Assembly (NCBI RefSeq): GCF_027595985.1
Contig: NC_073306.1
Location: forward strand, 195,020,000 to 195,083,999
DNA: 64,000 nt
Source of the DNA: Sorex araneus
Lineage: Eukaryota > Chordata > Mammalia > Eulipotyphla > Soricidae
Direction of reading: 5' to 3'
A program made the translations under genes and the position numbers. Below the pieces are notes generated by a model. The model searched no databases. It was given only the letters and a program-made list of their open reading frames with translations, and was not told the origin of the DNA. Every line of letters begins with the position of its first letter. Within the stretch, counting starts at the first letter, position 1. This document shows, in pieces, positions 1 to 10,834 of the stretch.

Positions 1-88
1 GCTCAATAATCACTCTTGACAGGGCTTGGAAGATCATATGTGGTGCTGGGGGTTAGACCTTCATTGTCTACATGCAACTCAAGTACTT
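1..88 (-). mobile_element. SOR-A SINE, cut by window start
   Basis: Old antisense copy with the body CTTGGAAGATCATATGTGGTGC; its far end is outside the window. Confidence 0.6.
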
Positions 89-244
89 TTTTTTTAATTG
101 AATCACTATGAGATAGAGTATTAAAAAGCTGTTCATGATTGGGTTTCAATCATGCAATGTTCCAACACCCATCCCTCCACCAGTGTAATTTCCCAGCATA
201 AGTATCCCGTTTCCCTTCCATCCTCCCTCAAATCCCCCCACTCT

Positions 245-281
<37 letters not shown>

Positions 282-955
282 GTCATTTTAGGCATTGTGA
301 TTTGCAATGTAGATGCTGAAAGGTTATCATGTATATCCTTTTACCTACTTTCAACACTCGGTTCTTATCCAGAGTGACAGCTTCCAAGTATTGTTGTCAT
401 CCTTTTGATCCTCTTCCATCTTAACTATCCTCCAGTCCACATACACTCATGATAATTTCTAACCATTGACCAGTCCTCCTGGCCCCTGTTTTCTCTGGCC
501 TTGAATAATAGTCTCATACTATTTTTTTAATACCCTACAAATGAATGCAGTCATTTTATATCTGTCCCTCCCCTTCTGACTCATTTCACTCAGCATGCTA
601 CTCTCCATGCCCATCCATTTATAGGCAAATTTCATGACTTTATTTTTTCTAACCATTGTGTAGTGTTCCATTGTGTAGATGTACCATAGTTTCTTTATCT
701 AGTCTTCTATTCTCTGGAACTCAGGTTGTTTCCAGATTCTGGATATTGTGAATAGTGCTGCAATGAACATAGAAGTGCAGACGGCGTTTCTGCTGTGTGT
801 TTTTGGACCCTCAAGATATATTCCCAGAAGTGGTATTGCTGGGTCAAGTGGAAGTTGTTTCTTTGTTTTTGAGGAATGTCCATATTGTTTTCCCAAAAAA
901 AGGCTGAATCAGTTGGCATTCCCACTAGCAATGAATGACAGTCTCTCTCTCTAAG
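89..955 (-). mobile_element. L1 3' end, 5'-truncated in ORF2
   Basis: Poly-T start, then the antisense L1 3' UTR (TGAATCACTATGAGATA..., a TC-rich tract at 241-282) and antisense ORF2 end (CATTGTGTAGATGTACCATAG, GTGCTGCAATGAACATA). Confidence 0.85.
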
Positions 956-1189
956 GATTCATTTTCTATAGAGTCACTAGTGAACATAAAGATTCTCTGA
1001 CTATACTCAATCAGAAATTCTAGGTATGTGGTTTTAGAGTGTGTAATTTTGGGGTTGGGAAGAACTCCCATTAAGTACACAGGCAACCCCATGAGGAGCT
1101 ATGTCTAGCAATTCTCGACCAATCGGGCTACTTATTTAACACTAGGACCCTAGATTGTTGTTCTGAGACCATCAGGGGCAAGATGGTGG

Positions 1190-1305
1190 TGCTCAGGCAT
1201 CCAGGTCTACACCTGGAAATGTTGGGGGCCATAGGATACTGGGAATTGAATATTGGTTAGCTATGTACAAGACATGTGCCTCAACCCTTATATTATCTCC
1301 TTGAA
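1190..1305 (-). mobile_element. Old SOR-A-like SINE
   Basis: Antisense body and B-box region (GATACTGGGAATTGAAT ... CAAGACATGTGCCTCAAC); diverged. Confidence 0.5.
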
Positions 1306-1564
1306 CCTGGAATTTATATTTTATAGGAGCCATACCCAGCAATGCTGTGGACCAAAGGAGAATGAATGGGAGGGCATGCAGCACCAGAGGTCATAGTAAA
1401 AATGGCACCTGTAAGACACATACCCCTACCACTTGAACCATATCCGTAACCTTGGAACATGTGTTTTAAAAAGCATTCCACTTGAGCTGCCAAGATGTGA
1501 CCCCGGTGCCACACATGTGCAGCCTCTCTGCAGCTGCACGAGCATGATTCCAGAGGCCAGCTAA

Positions 1565-1850
1565 ACTACTTTTGGTACCGACAGCTTCTTGCAGAAATGT
1601 CTCTAGACTGTGAACTAAGCTGTGGCCCCATGTCTGCCCAGGAGGGGAAAGGTTTTTCTCTCTTGTCTTTTCCTTCCTGGGGGGTTGGTGGGGGAGAGAG
1701 ACAAGGTGTACTGGGGTTTTTTTTGGTGGTGGAATATGTGCACTGGTGAAGGGATGGTTGTTTGAGCATTGTAAAACTGAGACTTAAGCCTGAAAGCTTT
1801 GTAATTTTCCACATGGTGATTCAATAAAAATATTAATTTTATTTAAAAAA
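1565..1850 (+). mobile_element. L1-type 3' end ending in GTGATTCAATAAAA
   Basis: Contains GTGCACTGGTGAAGGGATGG, GCATTGTAAAACTGA and a terminal AATAAAA with an A-rich tail. Its sequence is closest to the element at 5357-5758. Confidence 0.7.
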
Positions 1851-2224
1851 AGCACTCCAGTTGATTCTGAACAATATGTGTTGAAAACTGGTAGAATAAC
1901 TAGTATTAATAACTATTTGAGGAAGATGATCAAGAGGATAATGAAAAATGTTTTTTGAAATCTCCGTATTCCACAATACTGACATCCCAGTAGGAGAACA
2001 GCAAATTAGATAGTATAGAAGCCCTATAAACTCAATAAGTGAAAACAATAACACAGAAGATTCAACTAGCAACAAACAGCTCCATAAATTCTCAGACAAT
2101 GACTTTAACAACACCACTGTGAGAGATAGCAATTTTCACATTTCCTTTTACTGAACTAATTTTTTGATAATTCATTTACCATTTTGTTGTATCAAGCACT
2201 ATAAAATAAATTATTTTATGCCTG

Positions 2225-2385
2225 TTACGGGAGCAGGCTTGGGGGATGGGTGGGAAACTGTGGACATTGGTGGAGGGACAATCAAACTGGTAGTGGGACT
2301 GGTGTTGGAACTTTAAATGCCTAAAACAACTGTATTGTGAACAACTTTGTAAAACTTGGTGTTTAAATAAAGTTATGGGGGGAAA
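2225..2385 (+). mobile_element. L1-type 3' end, variant B
   Basis: GGTGGAGGGACAATCAAACTGG through AACAACTTTGTAAAACTTGG and a final AATAAAG. A variant with CCTAAAAC before the terminus rather than GACTGAAAC. Confidence 0.6.
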
Positions 2386-3189
2386 ATGCTTATGTTCAAA
2401 ACAACTTAGCTGAGCTCCTAATTTTATAGTTCTCGACCATAGACTAATTGTTTCATAGTCATTTTAGTACTAACAGATTAGATACATATCTGTTAGATAC
2501 ATAACAGGTCCAAATTTAATGAATTAATCCTTGTTTAATTTATTACTTAATTTTAAAAATTTCTTCTTCAGTTTTACATATTTCTTTTCCTTTTCCCTAT
2601 TTTTAATTTATTACATGACATAATGACTTAATTTCCAAGATAAATCCTAACTAGATGATTGCATTCATTCACATCCTAGAACAAGCCTTCACCCTCTTTT
2701 AGACCACTAAAACACCCACAGTAATTAAAAATATACACATATATATGTCTTTTTCCCCTGCACTAGTAACTAGAAATCACTGATGACAAACAAAACTGGC
2801 TAAGTATCCCAAATTCTAGAGAAAGCTGGTAATTTCCTATAAGATTTAGCAAAATGCAGTGGAACTCATCTTACTAACCTCAACCATCACCCTCACTCCC
2901 AATCTTCCTCCTCTAGTCTTAGAAGACTCAGTAAGGAAAAGGAAGATGCCAACACAGGAGCTATTGGCCCCATAGAAATAGTAGTGTCTGTGGTAAGAAT
3001 ATTTCCTACCCCTTACTTTCAGGAGCACAAGGACTGGATGCTCATCTCTCCCCAAAGTAAAGTGAGTGAGCATTTTAGAAAATATCCCAAAGGTTCATAA
3101 AGAAAGCCTCTTCAACAAAAGTGCTGGGTAGGACAGAGAAGAGATCACTATGACAACGATTATTGGCAATTATCACTCTGGTCAAGAAT
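2386..3189. other. AT-rich unique-looking sequence
   Basis: No repeat or gene recognised. It contains a 75-codon antisense frame (2846-3073) without similarity to anything I know, judged chance. A short tandem GTTAGATACAT occurs near 2470-2505. Confidence 0.5.
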
Positions 3190-3495
3190 TGAGTGCTGAA
3201 AGGAGGTAGAAGGAAAAAGGATACACATGATAACCTTTCAGTACTTAATCTGCAAACCATAATGCCCGACAGAGAAAGGTGGGGAGAGGGGAAGAGGGAG
3301 AGCAAGAGAGAGAAGAAAAGTGTGTGCCTAGAGGCAGGCTAAGGAGGTGGGGGTAATAGGAGGGAAACTGGGGACATTGGTGTGGTGGAAAACGTACACT
3401 GGTGGAGGACAGGTGTTGGTTGTATGACTGAAACCCAGTCATGAACAACTTTGTAGCTGCGTATCTCATAGTGATTCAATAAAAGCAAACAGAAA
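3190..3495 (+). mobile_element. L1 3' UTR fragment, variant A
   Basis: TGATAACCTTTCAGTACTT, AAACCATAATGCCCGA, a purine-rich tract, then GTATGACTGAAACCCAGTC and GTGATTCAATAAAAG. Confidence 0.75.
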
Positions 3496-3785
3496 GAACA
3501 GAGTGCTAAGAGTCAGTAAAGAAACAAACATGATAACCTTTCAGCACCTGTATTGCAAACCACAATGCCCAAAAGGAAAGAAGAAGAAAAGTGCCTGCTA
3601 TAAAGGTAGGTTGGGAGGAGAGGGATGGGAGGAAAATTGGAGACACTGGTGGTGGGAAATGTACACTGGTGAAGGGAAACGTGATGGAACATTGTATAAC
3701 TGACACTCGTTCATGAGCAGCTTTGACACAGTGTATCGCATGGTGATTTGATTGAAAATGAATAAATAAATACTTTTTTAAAAGA
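3496..3785 (+). mobile_element. Second L1 3' UTR fragment, variant A, in tandem
   Basis: Repeats the same landmarks as the preceding fragment (TGATAACCTTTCAGCACCT ... GTGATTTGATTGAAAATG), so two 3' ends sit head to tail. Confidence 0.7.
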
Positions 3786-4041
3786 AAGAAACAAAAAGCA
3801 ATGGTGCTAAGAAAACTGGGTAACTATATGCAAAAAAAAAAAAAAGGAATTGGACCCATATCTGACATCATACACAAAATGGATTAAAGGCTTCAAAATA
3901 AGAATAGGATTCACAAAACTCATTGAGGAAAATAAAGAACTCCCCAGAATCTGGACCTTAAAGATTTCTACAGTGATTTCGCCTCACTGACAAAAATAAC
4001 AAAACCAAAAGCAAACACATGGGATTGCATCAAATTAAAAA

Positions 4042-4340
4042 GAGTGAGATAATTAATATGAGTGGTATAGCCGTATATTCAAAACACTGGCTCAACAAAA
4101 CTGAAAACGTGAGATCTAAGCTGCAACCACTGAAACTTTGTAATGTGCCTGTCAAGAGGACAGGCGGGATGGAGTGGGGGTTGGTTGGAAAGGGAATATG
4201 AGATCATTGGTGGAGGGAAGTTGACACACTGGTCGAGGAATTGATGTTGAAATATGATATGCCTAAAACTCAACTATCAATAATTTTGTAAATCACAGTT
4301 CTTTAATTTTTTAAAAAAAGTAAATTAAATTAAAAAATAT
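4042..4340 (+). mobile_element. L1-type 3' end, variant B, nested in the L1 at 3786
   Basis: Has GTGCCTGTCAAGAGGACAGG and TTTTGTAAATCACAGTTCTT, with AT-rich junctions resembling AAATTAAAAA on both sides. Confidence 0.6.
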
Positions 4341-4513
4341 AAAGCTCCTACATGACAACAGAAATTTGAACTAAAATTAAAAAACATCCTACCAAATGGG
4401 AAATTTGCACACAATACATCAAATAAAGGTCTAATACTCTAAGTATATAAAGCGCTCACGAAGTTCAGCAACGGCAACAACAAAAATAATGAGCCGATCA
4501 AGAAATGGCAAGA

Positions 4514-4696
4514 GGGGCTGGAGTAGTACAGCAGGTAAAGCACTTTCTTGCACACGGCTGACCTAAGTTTGATCCCTGGCACTCACTGTGGGCCCCTGAG
4601 CCTGCCAGGAGTGATCCCTAAGCACAGAACCACTGTAAGCCATGAGTACACCTGGTGTGTACTACTCCCCCTCTCCCAAGGGAAAAAAAAAAAAAA
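4514..4696 (+). mobile_element. SOR-A SINE nested in L1
   Basis: Head GGGGCTGGAGTAGTACAGC and a 14-A tail; interrupts L1 ORF2. Confidence 0.85.
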
Positions 4697-4824
4697 GAAA
4701 CAGAGGAAGTGAACAGACACTTAAATAAAGAGACCATGTAGGTGGCTAATAATCATGTGGAGATGGTTCATTGTCACTTATTATCAGAGAAATACTAATC
4801 AAAACAACAATGAGGTAGTACAGA

Positions 4825-4985
4825 GCTGGAGCGATAGTTCACCTGGGAGGGCATTTGCCTTGCACACGGCCAACCCAGGTCTCCAGCATCCCAGATGGTC
4901 CTCCGAGCATTGCTCCAAGTAATTCCTGAGTGCAGAGCCAGGCATAACCTCTGAGTATCACCGAGTATGACACAAAAAAAGAAGA
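4825..4985 (+). mobile_element. SOR-A SINE nested in L1
   Basis: GAGCTGGAGCGATAGTTCACC head. The flanks AATGAGGTAGTA and AATGAGGTATCA look like a target duplication. Confidence 0.85.
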
Positions 4986-5029
4986 AATAATGAGGTATCA
5001 TCTTCCAGTAAAACAGCATACGTAAAAAA

Positions 5030-5205
5030 ATAATAGGACCAATGAGATAATAGAGGGGTAAGGTGCTTGCTTTGTACCTAGCTGACCCTTGTTGGATCCT
5101 CAGTACTGAATATGGTGCCCTGAGCACCACCAGGAGTGATCCCTGCGTGCAAAGTCAGGAGTAGAGCGATGCTGGATGTAGCCCAAACCTCCTCTCCCCC
5201 CAAAA
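5030..5205 (+). mobile_element. Old SOR-A SINE nested in L1
   Basis: Diverged head but clear body (GCACCACCAGGAGTGATCCC). Confidence 0.7.
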
Positions 5206-5356
5206 TACTGGAAACAGTCAGTGTTGATATGCATGTGGTGGGCAGGGGCGGGGGGGAGGGGGAAGGGAGAGGGAAGGAATTCTCAATAAGCAAATACGTG
5301 AACAACCTATATGTCCAGCAACAGAAGAATTGAAAAATAAAAGGTGGCATGTTCTT

Positions 5357-5758
5357 TTTTTTTTTTTAATTTTTTTTTTATTTTTTATTTTTTTTATTGA
5401 ATCACCAAGTGGAGGGTTACAAAGTTCTCAGGATTATGTCAGTTATACAATATTCAAACACCCCTCCCTTCACCAGTGCCCATCTTCCATCCCCAACCCC
5501 CCCAGTATATCTGCCGCCCCCTCCCACCTCCCTAGTCCCCACCCTTGTACGTGATAAGTTTCACTTCATTTGCGCTTATCTCGATTACATCCCATGTTTC
5601 AGCACACAACTCACTACCGTTGCTGGGGTTTCCCCCCAAAAAGAAAAAGACAGTCCTATTGCCAATGAGGCATTTGATAATTCTCCATTACTAAGCATAT
5701 AGAGATATTAAGTCCTGCTGTTTGTTACATAACTTTTCTTTTTCCCCCTTGCCCCGCG
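5357..5758 (-). mobile_element. Young 0.4-kb L1-related insertion with perfect 15-bp target duplication
   Basis: Flanked by identical AGGTGGCATGTTCTT at 5342-5356 and 5759-5773. On the - strand it ends GGTGATTCAATAAAA with a long A-rich tail, and the last 150 bases resemble L1 3' ends nearby. Its first 200 bases (for example the antisense of GCTGGGGTTTCCCCCC) match no other repeat in this window. It could be a truncated L1 of a distinct subfamily or a non-autonomous L1 passenger. Confidence 0.8.
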
Positions 5759-6004
5759 AGGTGGCATGTTCTTAAAACGGAATCTTATTCTGTCCTGAGA
5801 AAGAAACAAATTCTGCAATTTGTGACATTAGATGAAGCTTAAAGGAATTATGCTACATTAAGTCAGAGACAGACAAATACCCTAAGATCTCATCCTATAG
5901 CATTTTTTTGTGATCTAAAAACATTAAACTCCTAGAAGTGGAGAGTAGAAAAATGGTTTTCAGAAGTTCAGAAGTGGGGAACTAGGAAAAATGTTGGTCA
6001 GATT

Positions 6005-6290
6005 ATACAAATTTCACCCCACTTACCCATTTCACCAAACCTCCAAAATTCTCCCCCTCTGTTTACCTCTGAACTGTTCCTTGCATCTAAGAACTTGCTT
6101 TTGTTTTTGTTCAATCGTTTGCTGTATTTCTTAATTTTTTCACAGATGGGTGAGATCATGTGGGATTTGTCTCTTTTTCTTCTGAATGATCTCACTAAGC
6201 ATAACCCTCCTAAGGTCTACTCGCCTTGTAAATAACTTAAGTTCTTTATTATGTCTCTTGCTTCCTCCTCATTATATAAAAACTTTTTGT
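6005..6290 (-). mobile_element. L1 ORF2-region fragment
   Basis: Antisense L1 landmark TGAATGATCTCACTAAGCAT followed by CCTCCTAAGGT; no intact frame. Confidence 0.6.
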
Positions 6291-6298
6291 CGGTTTGT

Positions 6299-6465
6299 TT
6301 GTATTCTATCTTGTTTTGTGACCAGACCCAGCAGGGGCTGTCCGCAGCTGCATTTTGAAAGGTGTGAAAACCCAAACTTTGAAAGACGTGGTTCCAGAAA
6401 TAAAACCCAGGCCTCCCAAAGGTGACGCATGCACTGAGCTCCTTTACCAATCTCTGTGGCCCTCT
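6299..6465 (-). mobile_element. Old SOR-A-like SINE
   Basis: Antisense remnants (GGTTCCAGAAATAAAACCCAG ... CAATCTCTGTGGCC); weak. Confidence 0.4.
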
Positions 6466-6480
6466 AAAAGCTTCTTGAGA

Positions 6481-6660
6481 GGGGGGCAGAGTGATAGTAC
6501 AGTGGGGAGGGCGTTTGCCTTGCATGTGGCCAACCCAGGTTCAATCCCTGGCATCTCATATGGTCCCCCAAGCACCATCAGGAGTAATTCCTGAGCAAAA
6601 AGCCAGGAGTAACCCTTGAGCATCATTGGGTATGGCCCCCCACCCCCCAGAAAAAGAATA
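6481..6660 (+). mobile_element. SOR-A SINE with 15-bp target duplication
   Basis: AAAAGCTTCTTGAGA is duplicated at 6466-6480 and 6661-6675. Confidence 0.92.
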
Positions 6661-6675
6661 AAAAAGCTTCTTGAG

Positions 6676-6990
6676 AATGACATTGTCTTGTTGCTCACTT
6701 CTGTTTCTTAGAAAAACAGGAATCCTAAAATATATTGATTATAAAAGATAATGGGATAATATTTTCCGAAGAGTTGAAACTATCTACAGTTAAGCCTTCT
6801 AACAATAGCAGCCTCTTTTGGAGGGGTGGGGTTCATACTGCCAGTGTCACTTTTAAGTGTAGCATCCAGATATGTATGTATAATAGCTCAAGTTATTTGA
6901 TTAAGCCCAAAGCACAGAACAGTTTTGAATTTCTTTTGTTCAATAAATGATACATAAGAGAGTATCAATTTTTGGCAATTTTATTACACT
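6676..6990. other. Unique-looking AT-rich sequence
   Basis: Nothing recognised. Confidence 0.5.
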
Positions 6991-7002
6991 ATTGGCTTCT
7001 AT

Positions 7003-7546
7003 AAAGATTCTCTAGCAGAGAGACTCTTGCCCGAATGCCTGACTGTCTTCCCTGGGGCCCCTCGGAGGGGATGGGCTCCAGCTTCCCTCCCCGCCCTGAG
7101 CAGAGCTCCCGGCAGCTGAAGACCACCGGAACCTAGCTACAGCCATGCTCGAGGCCCCTCTCCACACGCTCAGGCAGGCCTCACGCAGAGGAACCAGGTG
7201 TGTGTAATCCCATCAACGGCCAACATCCAGAGACTTAAAAGCAAGCTCCCAGAAGCTACAAGATATCTTGTAGCCTACTTCTCCCTCTGGGAGAAACTGG
7301 CAAGCTTCTGAGAGTTTCCTGCCCACATGGGACAGCCTTGCAAGCTTCCCATGGTGTATTCATATGCTAAATCCAGTAACAAGCTGGATCCCATTTCCCT
7401 GACCCTGAAAGAGCCTCCAGTGCAACATCGTTGGGAGGGCAGAGTCGAGAGAGACTTCTAAGATCTCAGGGAAAGGACGAATGAGAGGTTACTGAGCCCA
7501 CTCGAGAAATCGATGATTAATGGGATTTCATGATTCGTGATTCGTG
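7003..7546 (+). mobile_element. 545-bp structured retroposon, long relative of SOR-B
   Basis: Flanked by 12-bp duplications ATTGGCTTCTAT at 6991-7002 and 7547-7558. Its 3' part shares landmarks with SOR-B (ATGGTGTATTCATATGC, CCAGTAACAA, GGTTACTGAGCCCACTCGAG, ATCGATGA), separated by about 105 extra bases, and ends in tandem TGATTCG units instead of poly(A). The 5' 250 bases have no tRNA head. They include a perfect 20-bp palindrome (GCTACAAGATATCTTGTAGC, 7255-7274) enclosed by an outer 8-bp stem (7246-7253 with 7286-7293). No coding frame is evident. Confidence 0.75.
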
Positions 7547-7607
7547 ATTGGCTTCTATTAAGTGTACGATGAACTTAAAATTGCCTTTAAAAAACAAATA
7601 TTTCACA

Positions 7608-7770
7608 GGGTTAGAGATAGTATAATGGAGAGGGTGCTTGCCTTGCATGTGGCCGACCCAGGTCAATCTTGGCACCTCATATGAGCCCCCAAGCCCCAAC
7701 ATGATGGATCTCTGAGCCCAGAGCAAAGAGAAAGCCCTGAGCACAAGTGGGTGTGCCCCCCTCAAAAAAA
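7608..7770 (+). mobile_element. SOR-A SINE
   Basis: TTGCCTTGCATGTGGCCGAC and a body with several deletions. Confidence 0.8.
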
Positions 7771-7779
7771 TAATGTCCC

Positions 7780-8035
7780 TGAGTCCCCTGAGGGGACTCC
7801 TGCACCTGTTACTTCTTATCTATCTCTTCTCCCCTTTTCCTTCACTCTGTTTCTGTCTTCCCTGTACCCTGGGGCCAATGGTGATCTAGGTACCCCGTCC
7901 TTAAACCATTGCATTTCCTCATCCAGTTACTTCTAATATCACATATAAGTAATAACATCTTGTGCTTGCCCTTCTACTTTTGACTTATTTCATTACACAC
8001 GTTATCTTCTGTATAGTATTCCATTATGTATATAT
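7780..8035 (-). mobile_element. L1 ORF2 fragment
   Basis: Antisense landmarks GACTTATTTCATTACACAC and AGTATTCCATTATGTATAT. Confidence 0.65.
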
Positions 8036-8180
8036 ACCAAATCTTCAAATGATGGAGTTAAATATCCAAACCATCAAGTCAACAACCTGGAAATCTCAAG
8101 ACCCAAACTTTAATAACCAGATCTAAAAGGTTCCTGTCAAGATGACAGGCTGGGGTTAGGGCGGGAGGTAGGAAAACCCA
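8036..8180 (+). mobile_element. L1-type 3' end, variant B, truncated
   Basis: CAAGACCCAAACTTTAATAACC and CTGTCAAGATGACAGGCTGG, as at 19240; the terminal part is missing. Confidence 0.6.
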
Positions 8181-8644
8181 TGAGCACTGCCAGGATGTGA
8201 CTCCAAAACAAACAACATGTTACGTTTGTATTGTCTAGTGTTTCCAAAGTATGAGGTTGAGATGTAGTCTATATGGAAAAGGTCTACAGGCCGTGTTCTG
8301 GTGACCCTATAAAATCTGTCAGGGAATAATTTTGGAGCTGATTTGGGTAATGCTTCTCATTACCAAAATTTGTTTTCCACATAAAGTTCAAGGACAAATG
8401 GGAACAATGAATTGTTATATTTAAGGCAGAATTTCATCCACTAAATGGAAAATCAAGAGAGTTCTGTTACATCTTGGACTTAAAGCCAAAAAGGCTATTT
8501 AAAAAAATCATTCCTTTTAAGTGTGTAAGTGGAAAGATGCCAGGGTATCCAAGATCCTTTTATACCACAGAAGACTTTCCAGAGGAGAAATCACATGATA
8601 TTAAAGCTATAGGGACCAAGGAAAGATTTTTTAATACATATATA
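8181..8644. other. Unique-looking sequence
   Basis: No recognised repeat. A 60-codon frame at 8474-8656 has no family resemblance. Confidence 0.5.
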
Positions 8645-8808
8645 ATTTTTAATTGACTCACTGCAAGATACTGTTACAAAGCTTTCATGATTGGGTCTCA
8701 GTCATACAACATTCCAACACCCATCCCTCTACCATTTCCCACTACCAATCACCAGTACTCCCCATATCCTGCCAGCCACAGCCACAGCCTGCCTCTATGA
8801 CAGGCACT

Positions 8809-8868
<60 letters not shown>

Positions 8869-8890
8869 CCTCTCATCTTATTGACAAAAT
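8645..8890 (-). mobile_element. L1 3' UTR fragment
   Basis: TTGACTCACTGCAAGATACTG, then CCAACACCCATCCCTC and a TC microsatellite at the usual 3' UTR position. Confidence 0.75.
8809..8864. repeat. (TC)n microsatellite
   Basis: About 27 TC units with one interruption, inside the L1 3' UTR. Confidence 0.95.
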
Positions 8891-9000
8891 AGAGAATTAT
8901 AATGTCTGTGATAGTGTCATATTATATGAGCTAACTTGAAATGAACTTCTATGCCTAATACATAATTATTAATGACTGGTGATAGCAGTTTGGGGGGACT

Positions 9001-9170
9001 TTTTTTGGCTTTTGGGGTCACACTTGGCCATGCACAGGGGTTACTCCTGGCTCTGCACTCAGGAATTACTCCTGGCGGTGCTCGGGGGACCATATGGAAT
9101 GTTGGGGATCGAACCCAGGATGGCGTGTGCAAGCCAATTGCCCTCCCCACTGGACTATCACTCTGGCCCG
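9001..9170 (-). mobile_element. SOR-A SINE
   Basis: Full-length antisense copy, TTTTTTTGGCTTTTGGGGTC to GGACTATCACTCTGGCCC. Confidence 0.9.
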
Positions 9171-9284
9171 CGTCCACTATTTTCAAAGATTTTGTTTTCC
9201 CACCCAACTTCCCGAAATTTCTACTGTACTTAAAACAACAAGAAGATAGTGGCCTCTGGGTTTCCTTCTTTTTCAGTTTTTCGA

Positions 9285-9372
9285 ATTTTTGTGGGCCACA
9301 CCTGGCAGTAATCAGGGTTACTCCTGACTCTGTGCTCAGGAATCATCCAGGCGGTGCTCCGACAGTCGACCT
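9285..9372 (-). mobile_element. SOR-A SINE, 3' part
   Basis: GGGCCACACCTGGCAGTAATC to GGCGGTGCTCCGA; the head is missing. Confidence 0.75.
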
Positions 9373-9471
9373 GTAAAAACTGTATAACTAAGACCAATCC
9401 TCTGAAACACAGGGGTAGGCCCTCACTTTGAGGAAAACGTCTGTAATAAATTTCTCTATTCTTTTCAAATA

Positions 9472-9643
9472 TGGGTGGGGCATCCATTGGCACCACACCT
9501 GACTGTGCTCAGGGTTTACTCCAGATTGTGTGCTCAGGGGTCACTCTTGGCAGTGCTTGGGGGACCATCTGTGGTACCGGAGATTCAAACCAGGGTTTGC
9601 TGTATTCAAGGCAAGCACTTTACACCCACTTTACCTCTGGCCC
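9472..9643 (-). mobile_element. SOR-A SINE
   Basis: Diverged antisense copy with CAGTGCTTGGGGGACCATC. Confidence 0.8.
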
Positions 9644-9768
9644 AAGAAACATATAAGAGAGAATGAGAAGATTCAACACACGTACGGAAAAACAATTAGC
9701 TGGAGTGAAGAGAAATTCACTGAAATAATAATAACAGCTGGGTCTTCCAATATTGAAGAAAAATTAGG

Positions 9769-9956
9769 GGTGCTGGAGTGATAGCACAGTGGGTAGGGCA
9801 TTTGCCTTGCATGCAGCTGACCCAGGTTCGATTCCCAGCATCCCATATGGTCCCCCAGCACCGCCAGTAGTAATTCCTGAGTGTATAGCCAGGAGTGATC
9901 CTTGTGTATCGCTGGGTGTGACCCAAAGAGCAAATAAATAAATAAATAAATAAAAA
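9769..9956 (+). mobile_element. SOR-A SINE with (AAAT)n tail
   Basis: Complete head and body; the tail has become five or six AAAT units (9931-9952). Confidence 0.92.
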
Positions 9957-10299
9957 TAAGGTATGTCATAGGAGAAGCATCATATATGTGAGCTAGCCTC
10001 ACATAGACTTGATCTTGGCATTTGGGACACCATCTGGGTACATGGCTTGATTAAAAATCTAAGCTGCTCCAATTACAATTGGTTTTTCTAAGTCTGACCA
10101 GTGCAGGGTTGCTTCCAGGTGGGTGGGGGGGAGAATAATGTCTGCTCCCTCCATACCTGGTCTTTAAAACTACTGTGTAACAGGCCTTGCACTCCCAGCA
10201 CCCCTTCATACTGGACTAGAGACTCCCCAAAGCGATCTTGGAAACCACCGTTGAAAGAATCAGAGCTCTCGAAGCCTGAATCCCCCTCTGTATTTTGTT

Positions 10300-10470
10300 G
10301 GGCTTAGCTTTTGTGACACATCCAGCAGGAGCTATTCTTGACTCTGTGCTCAGAATCTCCCCCAGGTGGTTCCCAGGGTAATGTGTGCAGGGCCAGGAAC
10401 CAAACCAGGGTTGGCAGGATACAAGGTAAGTTTGTGAATCCCCATATTATCGCTCCAGGCCTGCACCTTC
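10300..10470 (-). mobile_element. Old SOR-A SINE
   Basis: TGACACATCCAGCAGGAGC ... ATATTATCGCTCCAGGCC. Confidence 0.7.
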
Positions 10471-10834
10471 TCCTATGTGGGATAAAACTCCCACACCCCT
10501 GATGCCATCTAGACTCAACTAATAATAAAACATGAACTTTTTGCTCTAATTCAATCACTGAAATAGGAGGGAAGTTTTTTAAATAAATGTCTCTTTGAAT
10601 TGATTGTGATGATTATTTTAGATGACACCCTTAAGTCTGTCCTGCCCATTTACGGTTACTACATTTACTAATTTGTCGTAAACTATTTTTGTCATAAACT
10701 AATTTACTACATAACCTAATTTGTCATAAATTATTTTGTCATGAACAACAAATGACTGCATTATTACAGACCCAGTATGTATCTGGTATACGTATTCTTT
10801 GTGCCAAGACACAGGCTGCGGAGTCAGGGAGCTA
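10471..10834. other. Unique AT-rich sequence
   Basis: Contains a run of related ATTTGTCATAAA/ATTTACTA units near 10660-10750; otherwise nothing seen. Confidence 0.45.

Larger units (their letters stand above)
3786..5990 (+). mobile_element. Old L1 ORF2 3' half, broken by five later insertions
   Basis: ORF2-like pieces appear in collinear order at 3786-4041, 4341-4513, 4697-4824, 4986-5029, 5270-5356 and 5774-5990 (for example GGATTAAAGGCTTCAAAAT, AGTGAACAGACACTTAAA, ATGTCCAGCAACAGAAGAAT). The reading frame is dead. The gaps are filled by the insertions listed next. Confidence 0.75.

Noticed and set aside
9769-9850. tRNA gene candidates from A/B boxes
   Set aside because: Every instance is a SINE head with body and tail; no intact cloverleaf with a terminator directly after.
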